Source: Acidobacteriota bacterium
GTDB taxonomy: Bacteria > Acidobacteriota > Terriglobia > Terriglobales > Acidobacteriaceae
Assembly: GCA_021809235.1 (NCBI GenBank)
Contig: JAKBAG010000020.1
Coordinates: 1 to 20,452 of the forward strand
Length of the DNA stretch: 20,452 bases
Direction of reading: 5' to 3'
A model generated the notes under the pieces. The model searched no databases, had not been told where the DNA came from, and saw only the letters and a program-made list of their open reading frames with translations. Positions 6,727 to 14,490 of this stretch are shown one piece after another. Within the stretch, counting starts at the first letter, position 1, and the number at the start of each line of letters is the position of its first letter. The translations under genes and the position numbers were made by a program.

Positions 6727-9606
6727 CGTGGTAGGTTTGCTGCCGCCTGTAGCCGTTCCGGGAGTGCTGGAGCCGGAAGCTGGAGCTGGCGGAGCAGAAT
6801 AAGTCTTTCCATATCCTGGATTTACCGGATTTTCGGGGTTGGGACGGACGGGAGCGGCTGGGACTGTTGCGGCTGGGGCAGCGGGTGAATTTGGAGCTGA
6901 AGTTCCGGACGTCGGGGCAGGAGCCGGATTCGCCGGGCTGCTCGCAGCTTTGCTTCCGGATTCGGTGACAGTGGCCGTGTTGGAGCCAGCGGCGGCGGCG
7001 TGTGGAGCAGCAGCGCTACCGGGGGAGCTGGCAGAGTCGGTTGCGTCGTTGGCAGCGGGATGGTGCTCGGCATTGCGGGATGCGCGCGTGAAATGCTCGA
7101 CCGGCGACGGGATCAGCGAAACGGCAAGCGTGACGGCCTGCACGGGCTGGGGATCGTCACGCAGGTGCAGATAGAGCGTAGCCTGGCCGTCGGTGTGGGG
7201 CAGGTCATTGAGCGTAAGGGAGTTACCGGCAAACTCGGGGGCAATCTGCTGGGCGTTGGCCATCTCGGGCGTGGTACCAATGGCAGTGATCAGGAAGAGG
7301 TTGTTTCCGGTGAGGGTGCAGGGGCGCGAAGCTGCGTGGTAGCAGCGCAGGGCATCAATCTGCGGGAAGCGGATGAGCGCCCCGAGCGGGATCCAGTCGC
7401 CAGCGACACCGTTGGGTGCCAGAATGCGCATCTGAATGGGTCCGAAGGCGGAGGGTCCGAAGCGAGCGAGTGGATCGAGCGTGGCCACTGCGGTATGGGC
7501 ATCCTCCAGCATCAGGGAGCCATCGGCAAGGCTGAGCATGGTCTGGAAGCTGCCGTCGCTGGCAGCGACTTCAATTTTGGCCTGGCGCGGGAAGACGGCC
7601 GGGACGCGCGATCGCAGGAAGAAGACGATCTTCCGACCGAGGATGAAGTCACTGGCGCTGCCCAGGTGGAGTGTTTCTGTGGTGTCCGCTGTGGGTGCGG
7701 GTTGAGATTTGCTGAGCAGATCCACTTCGGGGCGAGGCGGCTCGACGACGGCGTTGACGTGGAGCTCGCGGCCATCGTGAAGCAGGACGCGGGCCAGATA
7801 ATTCGAGCCCGGCTGTAGCGTAGATGTGACACCGGTGGCGTTCAGCGTGAGCTGATCGTGGTCCTCGACGCGGTGCAGGGCCGCCGGAGCAAAGGTGATG
7901 CCGGCCATGTCCAGCGACTGAACCTCATCGAGGCGGTTGCCGCGCAGCAGGGCGGTGGTGTCTCCGGCATTCAGCTGGAAGCTGTCGAGCGCGGCAGCCT
8001 CGGCAAAGGTCTGCATCTGGATGGATTGCGGCTTTTCCAGGCCATACTGGTGGACAAGGACGGAGACCTCGCCAGGAGTGGCGTCCTTGAGCGGCAGGGA
8101 AAGCTCGATCTGATCTGGTTTGGGATGCTTCCAGGGAATGGCAACCGGATCGGTGTTGCCGAGCTGCATCTCGACACTTTGCACACAGAGCGGGTTGGCT
8201 CCGTTCAGATGCAGGTTGTCCGTGCGGCCAATAATGAGCGCACTGTGATCTGCTGCAGCTGGAGTCCAGCCGTCTGGGCGCGGCATGGTCAGATTGAAGG
8301 ACGGTCCCTGCCAGGTGTCATAGCCCCAAAGACCATGAATCTGCGCGGTGACCTGAGGCGCATCGAGTAGCGGGATGGGTTTTTTCAGGGTGAAGCCGCC
8401 CTGAAGGATGCTGCGCTGGAGGGGAATGTCAAAGGCTGCAGGGTTACTGGACTGGTCGCCACCGACCGGCTGGACGTGCAGCGTGAGCCCGGAGGCCATG
8501 GAGGAAGCAAAGACGAGTGGTGCACCCTCGACCTGGAGGACGAGATTGGGGGCCAGCGCACATTCGTTCTGAGAGGGGTGAACCGGGCGCAGCAGGGGCA
8601 GATGCACTGCGACCTGATCGGTAGCAAGCACCGGTGGCAGAGCCACGACGATGACGGATTTCGGATCGCGGAAGGAGGGTGGAACGTTGAGTCGGAGATT
8701 GAGTGTTTCCCCCTGCTGCTCGGGTCGTTCGGAGGGATCCTTGAGCGGCAGCGCGAGGGCTGGAATGTACTGGTATTTGGCGGTGTGAACGCTGCTGAAG
8801 ATCTTCACGGCATCGACGATGGCCCCGACATACGGGCTATACATGCCGCCCCCGGCCGCGGTGGAGTAGCTGAGCTGGTTCATCAGGTCGGCAGCCGAGC
8901 CGTTGGCCAGCTGCGAGACGCGGGACTGGGCATTGCTGTCATCGAGGACGATGCCGTCGGTGTGCTGACTAAGGCAGGGTGCCTGCTGCTCGGTGGGTTT
9001 GTCGAAGCACTCCTGATCGAGGCGCATGCCGAGGGTACGTGCGGCCAGTTCAGAGTCCTGCTTGAGGTGGTTGGGGTCCGTGGCCGCAACGGTGCGCACC
9101 TGGGCCAGCCATGCGTTGAGGCGAAGGCGATCCCAGCTGGCCTGCTGCAGGTCCTGCGCTGCCCGGACGAATGCTCCGGGACGACCGCGGACGGTGGCCC
9201 GGAGGGTGCTGAAGTCGCCATTGGTTTCCGGTGCGAGAAACAGCAGTGCGTGCTGGGCCTCGGGCGGGACGTTGACGAAGATGCCCTCCTGACGCACGGA
9301 GGGTGCCAGGGTATCGACGCGGCGGAACCAGTCATCGGGAGGCGGATTGGTGGCTCCCCGCAGAAAGGCCACGATCAGGATGTAGTGGGCGGACTGGCTG
9401 GGTGGAAAATCGGGATGAATCCAGAGTCGGTCGCCGGATTCCAGCCAGGGAACCTGCGCGATGGGAAGGGTGCGTCCGTGGCGCTGCACGTGGACGTCGA
9501 TCTTGGGGCCGAGCAGATCAAAGGCGGGGGCATCGGCGTGTGCGCAGGACAAACCAAGGAAACCGAAGCAAAGCAGGAATACAAGGAGACTGCGTCGCGA
9601 CAACAT
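6697..9606 (-). CDS. Large secreted protein of unknown function with Pro/Ala/Ser-rich tail
   Basis: From the ATG at 9606 the protein has 969 residues. A signal peptide (MLSRRSLLVFLLCFGF...CAHA) with probable cleavage after residue 24 predicts export. The middle is a long beta-rich region. Stretches such as LRGNRLDEVQSLDMAG and CTLTGNNLFLI faintly recall IPT/TIG-type Ig folds, but this is weak. The last 130 or so residues are low-complexity, rich in Pro, Ala, Ser and Thr, as in flexible surface or periplasmic linkers. No catalytic motif was found and no family is recognised. Other in-frame starts are an ATG at 9612 and a TTG at 9678. None has a clear ribosome binding site, and the promoter position favours a leaderless start at 9606. 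It is divergent from the gene at 9954. Confidence 0.8.
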   Translation of the reverse strand: MLSRRSLLVFLLCFGFLGLSCAHADAPAFDLLGPKIDVHVQRHGRTLPIAQVPWLESGDRLWIHPDFPPSQSAHYILIVAFLRGATNPPPDDWFRRVDTLAPSVRQEGIFVNVPPEAQHALLFLAPETNGDFSTLRATVRGRPGAFVRAAQDLQQASWDRLRLNAWLAQVRTVAATDPNHLKQDSELAARTLGMRLDQECFDKPTEQQAPCLSQHTDGIVLDDSNAQSRVSQLANGSAADLMNQLSYSTAAGGGMYSPYVGAIVDAVKIFSSVHTAKYQYIPALALPLKDPSERPEQQGETLNLRLNVPPSFRDPKSVIVVALPPVLATDQVAVHLPLLRPVHPSQNECALAPNLVLQVEGAPLVFASSMASGLTLHVQPVGGDQSSNPAAFDIPLQRSILQGGFTLKKPIPLLDAPQVTAQIHGLWGYDTWQGPSFNLTMPRPDGWTPAAADHSALIIGRTDNLHLNGANPLCVQSVEMQLGNTDPVAIPWKHPKPDQIELSLPLKDATPGEVSVLVHQYGLEKPQSIQMQTFAEAAALDSFQLNAGDTTALLRGNRLDEVQSLDMAGITFAPAALHRVEDHDQLTLNATGVTSTLQPGSNYLARVLLHDGRELHVNAVVEPPRPEVDLLSKSQPAPTADTTETLHLGSASDFILGRKIVFFLRSRVPAVFPRQAKIEVAASDGSFQTMLSLADGSLMLEDAHTAVATLDPLARFGPSAFGPIQMRILAPNGVAGDWIPLGALIRFPQIDALRCYHAASRPCTLTGNNLFLITAIGTTPEMANAQQIAPEFAGNSLTLNDLPHTDGQATLYLHLRDDPQPVQAVTLAVSLIPSPVEHFTRASRNAEHHPAANDATDSASSPGSAAAPHAAAAGSNTATVTESGSKAASSPANPAPAPTSGTSAPNSPAAPAATVPAAPVRPNPENPVNPGYGKTYSAPPAPASGSSTPGTATGGSKPTTPSATPPAVR

Positions 9607-9953
9607 ACACATTATTGTACGTATCAGCAGATGAAATGACAGCAAATGGGAGGAAATGCCCTCGGAACGGAACAACAACAGCTATTCCCAAGTAGGCAGG
9701 AGAATGGCTTTACCTGTGGGGTGGCATTGACAGCGTCAAAAGGAAAACGGGGAATTTTCCGTCTTGCGGCTTAGAAACAGGGTGGGCCGAGGGAATTCTG
9801 TAGGGGAAAGAATGCGCTTGCGTGACAATAGGGAAAGACGATATACGTTTCATCCGTTGCCCTTGTACAAACGTACCCTGACAGATGCGCTTTGCATGGA
9901 AGCCGGGGACAGACAAACGAGTATGGGAAAAACTAGAGAGGATAAGGATACGT
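9607..9953. other. Divergent intergenic region with repeated TACGTA-type motifs
   Basis: No gene is supported in this 347-base gap. TACGTA occurs at 9618-9623 beside the minus-strand -10 box and again at 9949-9954 touching the plus-strand start codon. TACGTTT (9844-9850) and AAACGTA (9869-9875) form a 7-bp inverted repeat with 18 bases between. The motifs could be binding sites of one regulator. Confidence 0.35.
9614..9642 (-). promoter_or_regulatory. Promoter for the large secreted protein, suggesting a leaderless mRNA
   Basis: On the minus strand CTGTCA (9642-9637, 4 of 6 matches to the -35 consensus) is followed after 17 bases by TACAAT (9619-9614, 5 of 6 matches to the -10 consensus). 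The expected start of transcription, 6-8 bases later, falls at about 9606-9608, on the ATG itself. No Shine-Dalgarno sequence precedes the ATGs. Confidence 0.5.
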
Positions 9954-10688
9954 ATGAGCACTTGGCATAAAGCGGGATTGAATATGCAGCCGTCAGATAT
10001 GAGCATTCCCGAAGCAGAGGAACTGATCGAAGAAACTCTGGAGAATCTGGCCGAGCAGGAAAATACGGATTTGCAGCGGGCGCTGCGCTTCCTGGCACCG
10101 GAGGGATACCAGGTGGTAGTGGAGCTGTGCAGCGAAAACGGACGCAGCAAGCGACGCGGCGCGTCTGCGGCAAGCTGGAATCCGGAAGAAGACGAGATTC
10201 GCATTTACTTTGAACGGGCAGGCGAAGACGGCGAGGAAGAAGAGCCGTCCGAGCCCTGGAATCGCACCACGGCACCGATGCGGGTTCGCAGTGGTGGCCG
10301 CAGCCTGCGGAGTACGCCGGCACGGAACTGGACTCCGGAGCCGGTAGCTCTGCTGCCGGAAGAGATGGACGCAGCCGTGGAGCAGCTTTGCCTGGCACTG
10401 GCAGAGGCAGAGCGCGGAGGACACGCATTCATCGCCCTGAAGTGGTTCCGCGATGCCTTCCTGCCACGCAAGATGTATGGCTGGACGCGGCATCCTGAGC
10501 AGCGGCAGATGATTCTGGCGGAGTCGATTCAGCGCGGACGCGTGATTACGGGCAAGATTCCGAATCCGAAGTCGCCCGCCTTCCCCACGACGACCATCCA
10601 GTTGCATCGCAGCGAGTCCGGCAGTGAAGCGGCAGCCGAGTCAAACGGTGCATCCGAGGACCGGCAGCCGGCAGCAAGCGAAGCCTGA
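9954..10688 (+). CDS. Conserved-looking hypothetical protein, 244 residues
   Basis: The start at 9954 (MSTWHKAG) has AAGGA 5 bases upstream. An in-frame ATG at 9885 lacks such a site, and an ATG at 9984 (MQPSDM) is also possible. No signal peptide or membrane segment is seen, so the protein is probably cytoplasmic. Residues about 10-70 are an acidic helical segment leading to RALRFLAPEGYQVVVEL. A charged, poorly ordered middle (EDGEEEEPSEP and an Arg/Ser-rich stretch) follows. Residues about 140-210 form a second helical region (AVEQLCLALAEAE, HAFIALKWFRDAF). The C-terminus is Ser/Ala/Glu-rich and probably disordered. No catalytic motif or family is recognised. The two-part layout with a linker suggests an adaptor-like protein, but this is speculation. 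Confidence 0.7.
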   Translation: MSTWHKAGLNMQPSDMSIPEAEELIEETLENLAEQENTDLQRALRFLAPEGYQVVVELCSENGRSKRRGASAASWNPEEDEIRIYFERAGEDGEEEEPSEPWNRTTAPMRVRSGGRSLRSTPARNWTPEPVALLPEEMDAAVEQLCLALAEAERGGHAFIALKWFRDAFLPRKMYGWTRHPEQRQMILAESIQRGRVITGKIPNPKSPAFPTTTIQLHRSESGSEAAAESNGASEDRQPAASEA

Positions 10689-10890
10689 GGTCGGGAGCCG
10701 ACAAATGTCCGTGTCCGCGATGCCAACCCGCGCAGGCTTGGCCCGAAGTCAGGTCTGCTGTTTGGCCGGAAATGGCGGCTGAGCCAGAAAGCGGGTGCTG
10801 GCTTGAGGACGTGACTGATAGACCCTGACTGCAAGTTGCTGCTGTTACCGGATTCGCGCTCGGTCCAGACTGGGCCCAGACCGGGCTTGG

Positions 10891-10934
10891 GTCGGGTCCA
10901 GGTCGGGTCCGGGTCGGGTCCAAGTCGGTTCTAG
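10891..10934. repeat. Four tandem 11-bp repeats
   Basis: The unit GTCGGGTCC plus two bases (AG, GG, AA) repeats exactly three times from 10891 to 10923. A fourth, degenerate unit (GTCGGTTCTAG) runs to 10934 and contains the stop codon of the minus-strand 51-residue ORF. The 11-bp period places each unit on about the same helix face. A CTGGGCCCAG palindrome lies just upstream. The rest of 10689-10930 shows no supported gene. Confidence 0.8.
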
Positions 10935-11086
10935 GCCGAACGGTGGCGGAAGAGATCATCCTCTTCCTTGCCTGGGCATCGCGTGCATCCGACACAACAG
11001 AAAAGCAGCACGCCCACGCCCAGGGTGATCAACGCGGCCAGAAGAAAGCTCGCTGATGACAGGGTGTGTATGAGTGAGTGCATCAT
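10931..11086 (-). CDS. Small membrane protein, 51 residues
   Basis: The minus-strand ORF starts at the first of two consecutive ATGs (11086 and 11083) with GAGG about 5 bases upstream, and ends at TAG. After a short polar start (MMHSLIHTL) it has one hydrophobic span of about 22 residues (SFLLAALITLGVGVLLFCC), then a Cys-rich turn (GCTRCPG) and an acidic/basic tail (KEEDDLFRHRSA). The four clustered cysteines just after the membrane span could bind a metal or form disulphides. No family is recognised. The helix-CC-GKE(E)D layout resembles the 36-residue ORF at 6302-6412. It stands alone, upstream of and divergent from the polymerase gene. Confidence 0.55.
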   Translation of the reverse strand: MMHSLIHTLSSASFLLAALITLGVGVLLFCCVGCTRCPGKEEDDLFRHRSA

Positions 11087-11098
11087 GGCTGCCTCGAC

Positions 11099-11130
11099 AT
11101 CCTTCAGGATAGGCCGGTGTAATCCGGCCT
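11099..11130. promoter_or_regulatory. Two adjacent dyads upstream of the 51-residue ORF
   Basis: ATCCTTCAGGAT (11099-11110) is a short inverted repeat. It is followed at once by AGGCCGG-TGTAAT-CCGGCCT (11111-11130), a perfect 7-bp stem with a 6-base loop. They lie between the divergent small ORF and the polymerase gene and could be a leader hairpin of the former or an operator. Bases 11131-11325 show no RNA gene or further clear signal. Confidence 0.35.
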
Positions 11131-11325
11131 GTAATTGCTTAGACGCAAAAAATGTATCGGCAGTTCCCTCGGTTCAGAGAGCCTGCGGCTGAAAATCCAA
11201 ACAGGGGACTGTCGCAAGCAAGTGTAGCACCCATATGAAACGATGGGACAGAAGAAAATTTGCTTGCCAGAAAGCGAAAATAAGGAGAAAATCCAAGCTG
11301 GGAACGGGAAGCGGAGCAGACCGTA

Positions 11326-12690
11326 ATGCCAGGACAAAACGAGATGGCAGAGGCAACGGGAGAATCCGGAGGGTGGGCAGGCCAGACAGGGCGGAGCCGC
11401 GCTGCGAGGCGGACGGCGCGGCGGGAGCTGAACTGGATTTTTGTGGACTTGAACTCCTACTTTGCCTCCTGCGAGCAGGAGGATCGTCCGGAGTTGAGGA
11501 ATCGTCCGGTGGCGGTGGTGCCGCTGGAGGCGGAGACGACCTGTTGCATTGCGGCCAGCTATGAGGCCAAGGCCTTTGGCGTGAAGACGGGGACGATGGT
11601 GGGTGAGGCGCGCCAGATGTGCCCGGGGATCGTGTTTGTGGAGGCCCGTCATGAGCTGTATGTGGAGTATCACCACCGGATTGTGGCGGCGGTGGAAAGC
11701 TGCCTGCCGGTGACCGCGGTGTTGTCGATTGACGAGATGGCCTGCCGGTTGCTGGGACGCGAGCGGGAGCTGACGGAGGCGCTGCGGCTGGGCGAGCGGG
11801 TGAAGCAGGCAATCCGGGAAAAGGCCGGTGGGACGTTGCGCTGCTCGGTGGGCCTGGCTCCGAATCGCTGGCTGGCCAAGATTGCCAGCGATATGGAGAA
11901 GCCGGATGGGATGGTGGCGCTGACACCGGAACTGCTGGGTGAGGCGCTGGCCGGATTGCAGTTGCGGGATCTGCCGGGCATTGGCGCGCGCACGGAAAAG
12001 AGGCTGCAGGAGCAGGGGATTCGGACGATGCCGGAGCTGCTGGCGCAGAGCCGGGAGCAGATGCACGGTCTTTGGGGATCGGTCTGGGGCGATCGGCTTT
12101 GGTACTGGCTGCGAGGAGAGGATTTCGATCTGGAAGACTCCGGGCATGCGCAGTCAATTGGTCACCAGCATGTGCTGGCTCCGGAGCTGAGGACGATGGA
12201 AAAGGCCTGGGCTGTGGCGCTGAAGCTGCTGCACAAGGCGGGGATGCGCATGCGCAAGGAGGGATTGTGGGCCAGCCGGGTGGGGGTGAGCGCAAGCTTT
12301 GTGGGCAAGGCTCCGGTGCGGTCGGTTTCCGCCTTTGGGCCGGGACGGGCGGAGAGCTGGCATCGGGAGGTGGCCATTGCCGAGTGTCAGGATACGGCAA
12401 CGCTGATCGAGGTGCTGCGTCGGCTCTGGGCGTCGATGCCGAAGGATAAGGCCCATACGCAGCCGTTTTTTGTGGGGGTGACGCTGGGAGGGCTGGTCAG
12501 CGATGCCGAGCATGCGTTGACCTTGTTTGAGCAGGAGGACGGCAGCCTGCAGCGGCGTCGACTGGCGCAGGCCATGGATGCGGTGAACCGCAAGTATGGG
12601 CTGAGCACGCTGGCGCCGGCGACGATGCTGGCCGCGCTGAAGGCGGCACCGACGCGGATTGCGTTTGCTTCGATCCCGGAGCTGTTCTGA
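11326..12690 (+). CDS. Y-family DNA polymerase (DinB/ImuB-like)
   Basis: This 454-residue protein is a translesion DNA polymerase. The palm motif is DLNSYFASCEQ (D41 metal ligand, F46 expected steric gate) and SIDEM supplies D136-E137, so the three catalytic acids of the Y family are present. That separates it from classical ImuB, which lacks them. AASYEAKAFGVKTG and SVGLAPNRWLAKIASDMEKPDG are the usual finger/palm signatures. A helix-hairpin-helix (LRDLPGIGARTEKRL, near residue 212) forms the thumb, followed by a little-finger region. The N in DLNSYF replaces the second D of DinB's DMD. The family is often mislabelled ImpB in annotation. The ATG at 11326 has GGAG 9 bases upstream; an ATG at 11344 is the alternative. 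No imuA or dnaE2 is adjacent, and no certain LexA box is visible. Confidence 0.88.
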   Translation: MPGQNEMAEATGESGGWAGQTGRSRAARRTARRELNWIFVDLNSYFASCEQEDRPELRNRPVAVVPLEAETTCCIAASYEAKAFGVKTGTMVGEARQMCPGIVFVEARHELYVEYHHRIVAAVESCLPVTAVLSIDEMACRLLGRERELTEALRLGERVKQAIREKAGGTLRCSVGLAPNRWLAKIASDMEKPDGMVALTPELLGEALAGLQLRDLPGIGARTEKRLQEQGIRTMPELLAQSREQMHGLWGSVWGDRLWYWLRGEDFDLEDSGHAQSIGHQHVLAPELRTMEKAWAVALKLLHKAGMRMRKEGLWASRVGVSASFVGKAPVRSVSAFGPGRAESWHREVAIAECQDTATLIEVLRRLWASMPKDKAHTQPFFVGVTLGGLVSDAEHALTLFEQEDGSLQRRRLAQAMDAVNRKYGLSTLAPATMLAALKAAPTRIAFASIPELF

Positions 12691-12761
12691 GGCCGGGCAG
12701 GAACCAAGGACGGCATGGGAAACGGCTGGCGAGGACAGCCGGGAGTGCGTAGACTGACAGC

Positions 12762-13712
12762 GTGGCCATCCGAAAGACAGAGAATGTACGCTCCCGTGAA
12801 CCGCGCTCCGGTCCTGCAGCCTCGAGCTATCGGGGACGACTGGCCCCGTCGCCGACGGGACTGCTGCATGTGGGCCACGCCAGGACATTCTGGACGGCCA
12901 GCCAGCGGGCACGCGAGGCCGGGGGGACATTGATTCTGCGCATGGATGATCTGGACCCGGAGCGGAGCCGGAGCGAGTATGCCGAGGCCGCAATGGAGGA
13001 CCTGCGGTGGCTGGGGATTCGCTGGCAGGAGGGTCCGGACAAGGGCGGTAGTTTGGGTCCGTATCAGCAAAGCCGCCGCCAGGCGCACTACGCTGCGGCA
13101 CTGAACAAGCTGATACGCCGGGGATTTGTGTATCCCTGCCGGTGTTCGCGGCGGGAGCTGGCGCAGACCGCACTGGCACCGCACGAGGGGCAGGCAGGCC
13201 GCGGCCAGGAGCTGGACGAGGAGCCGATCTATCCGGGAACCTGCAGGACGTTTGATGTGGAGTTGGCGCAGCTGCCGGGACCGAATTCCGAACGGATGTT
13301 GCCGGAGCATGTGAATTGGCGGTTTCGCGTGCCGGACGGGGTTGCGGTGGAATTTGTGGACCAGAATCTGGGCCCGCAGCGCTTTGTGGCCGGGGTGGAT
13401 TTTGGAGATTTTCTGGTGTGGCGGCGGGACAACGTGGCCAGCTACCAGTTGGCCACCGTGGTGGATGACGGGATGATGGAAATCAGCGAGGTGGTGCGCG
13501 GAGCCGACCTGCTGAAGTCCACCGCGCGGCAACTGCTGCTGTTTCGCGCGCTGGGCTATCCGTCGCCCAACTGGTACCACTGCGAACTGGTGGCCGACCA
13601 CAACGGGCAGCGGCTGGCCAAGAGGCACGATGCGCTGGCCTTGCGCACGCTGCGGCAGCGCGGGCTGACGCCAATGAATATTCTGTCGGCAGCGATGCCG
13701 ACGGTGGCCTGA
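12762..13712 (+). CDS. gluQ: Glutamyl-Q tRNA(Asp) synthetase
   Basis: This 316-residue protein is a truncated glutamyl-tRNA synthetase homologue that attaches glutamate to queuosine at the wobble position of tRNA-Asp, using ATP. RLAPSPTGLLHVGH carries the HIGH-type signature (H36 to H39) and RLAKRH (284-289) replaces KMSKS. A zinc site is suggested by C126, C128, Y157 and C161. The anticodon-binding domain of true GluRS is absent and the length fits GluQ. The start is GTG at 12762, the first possible start after an in-frame stop at 12750; the ribosome binding site is weak (GGGAG about 16 bases upstream). It lies 71 bases after the polymerase and ends only 4 bases from the convergent gene at 13717. 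Confidence 0.92.
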   Translation: MAIRKTENVRSREPRSGPAASSYRGRLAPSPTGLLHVGHARTFWTASQRAREAGGTLILRMDDLDPERSRSEYAEAAMEDLRWLGIRWQEGPDKGGSLGPYQQSRRQAHYAAALNKLIRRGFVYPCRCSRRELAQTALAPHEGQAGRGQELDEEPIYPGTCRTFDVELAQLPGPNSERMLPEHVNWRFRVPDGVAVEFVDQNLGPQRFVAGVDFGDFLVWRRDNVASYQLATVVDDGMMEISEVVRGADLLKSTARQLLLFRALGYPSPNWYHCELVADHNGQRLAKRHDALALRTLRQRGLTPMNILSAAMPTVA

Positions 13713-13716
13713 GGCT

Positions 13717-14094
13717 CTACTTCAGCTTGAGTTCCATGCTCAACTGCGTCCTGGAATCAAAGGAGCTGATGGTGTGTGTCCGGCTCTTGTGCGAGCCCTT
13801 CTGTGCCCATATCTGGTAGTCATCGGTCATGCCGACCTGAGCGAAGCTGAAGACTCCGTTGGCTGTGCTGATGAAGCTGCGAATGTCGCGGGTTTTGAGG
13901 TTTTCCAGAAAGACAGTAGCACCGCTGACGGTTTTGCCGTCCGTGCCGGTGACGATGCCGCTGATGTCCCGCCGGCTGAAGTTTTGCGCCGAGGACGGGA
14001 GGGCAACAGCAAGCAGAAGAGCGAGCAAGGACAGCGAAAGGCCTCGCGACAGGAAGGAACGCCGCGACAGGAGGCGCAAATCAGCAGGACTCAT
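13717..14094 (-). CDS. Secreted protein with carboxypeptidase-regulatory-like domain
   Basis: The 125-residue protein has a signal peptide (basic start, then LSLSLLALLLAVALPSSAQ, cleavage near residue 36) and one small beta-sandwich domain. ISGIVTGTDGKTVSGATVFLENL is the typical opening of a CarboxypepD_reg-like (Ig-fold) domain, followed by STANGVFSF. Such domains are non-catalytic. Here it stands alone, so it is probably a small periplasmic binding or scaffold protein. Its ATG overlaps the stop of the upstream LysW-like gene (ATGA at 14091-14094), which indicates translational coupling. GAGGA inside the upstream gene provides the ribosome binding site. Confidence 0.85.
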   Translation of the reverse strand: MSPADLRLLSRRSFLSRGLSLSLLALLLAVALPSSAQNFSRRDISGIVTGTDGKTVSGATVFLENLKTRDIRSFISTANGVFSFAQVGMTDDYQIWAQKGSHKSRTHTISSFDSRTQLSMELKLK

Positions 14095-14294
14095 TCTTCG
14101 TCCTCATCTTCTCCAAAGAAATCCTCGTCTTCCTCGTCGTCCAGATCGTCGGGATCGACGGCGGCCAGTTCGAGCGGATCCACGGCGACAACCTCGTATT
14201 CGGCGCCGCATTCATCGCAGACAACGATATCCCCTTCGTCGAGGCTTTCCTCGTCGATATCCAGCGGGCTTTCGCATTCAGAACAATCAGGCAT
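14091..14294 (-). CDS. lysW: LysW-like amino-group carrier protein (zinc ribbon)
   Basis: The 67-residue protein has a zinc ribbon with C4-x2-C7 and C26-x2-C29, followed by AEYEVVAVDPLEL, the pattern of LysW/ArgW carriers. These carriers hold the alpha-amino group of aminoadipate or glutamate on their C-terminal Glu during lysine or arginine synthesis. The tail is very acidic. DFFGE (58-62) resembles the family's EDWGE ending, but five extra residues (DEDEE) follow, so use of the terminal Glu as attachment site is uncertain. The ATG at 14294 has a very strong GGGGGAGGG site 9 bases upstream; an in-frame start at 14324 is unlikely. No LysX/ArgX ligase or other lysine gene is adjacent. The gene overlaps the next by ATGA. 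A general small zinc-ribbon protein is the alternative. Confidence 0.75.
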   Translation of the reverse strand: MPDCSECESPLDIDEESLDEGDIVVCDECGAEYEVVAVDPLELAAVDPDDLDDEEDEDFFGEDEDEE

Positions 14295-14388
14295 GGATGC
14301 AACCCTCCCCCGAGAACAGTGCAATATGGCGGGGCGGTTATGATGACTGCTAAGAAGTCCCCCCGACTTGGCTAGTTTGAGGCGAGTG

Positions 14389-14410
14389 GCCGGGCGTGGT
14401 CAAGCCCGGC
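14389..14410 (+). promoter_or_regulatory. Hairpin in the LysW / M28 peptidase divergent region
   Basis: GCCGGGC (14389-14395) and GCCCGGC (14404-14410) form a perfect 7-bp stem with an 8-base loop, about 80 bases before the M28 start. It has no T-run and its role is unknown. Confidence 0.3.
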
Positions 14411-14490
14411 GGCTGGGCAGTGTTCCAGGCAGAACGGCGTACGGATCTGGCCATAGTTTCAGGACGGTAGTTGAGGAAAGAAGGAGAAGC

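Noticed and set aside
8476..9639. 387-codon open frame on the plus strand
   Set aside because: It is antisense to the large secreted protein, which has a signal peptide and continuous structure; this frame has none.
10891..10934. Tandem repeat as a CRISPR array
   Set aside because: Units are only 11 bp and directly adjacent, with no spacers and no cas genes.
11163..11175. GTTC-N5-GTTC near the polymerase gene as a LexA box
   Set aside because: Known GTTC/GAAC-type direct-repeat LexA sites use a 7-base spacer; this 5-base version could be chance.
14324..14368. Longer starts for the LysW-like protein (14324) and the M28 peptidase (14368)
   Set aside because: Both internal ATGs (14294 and 14491) have strong ribosome binding sites and give the expected family N-termini.
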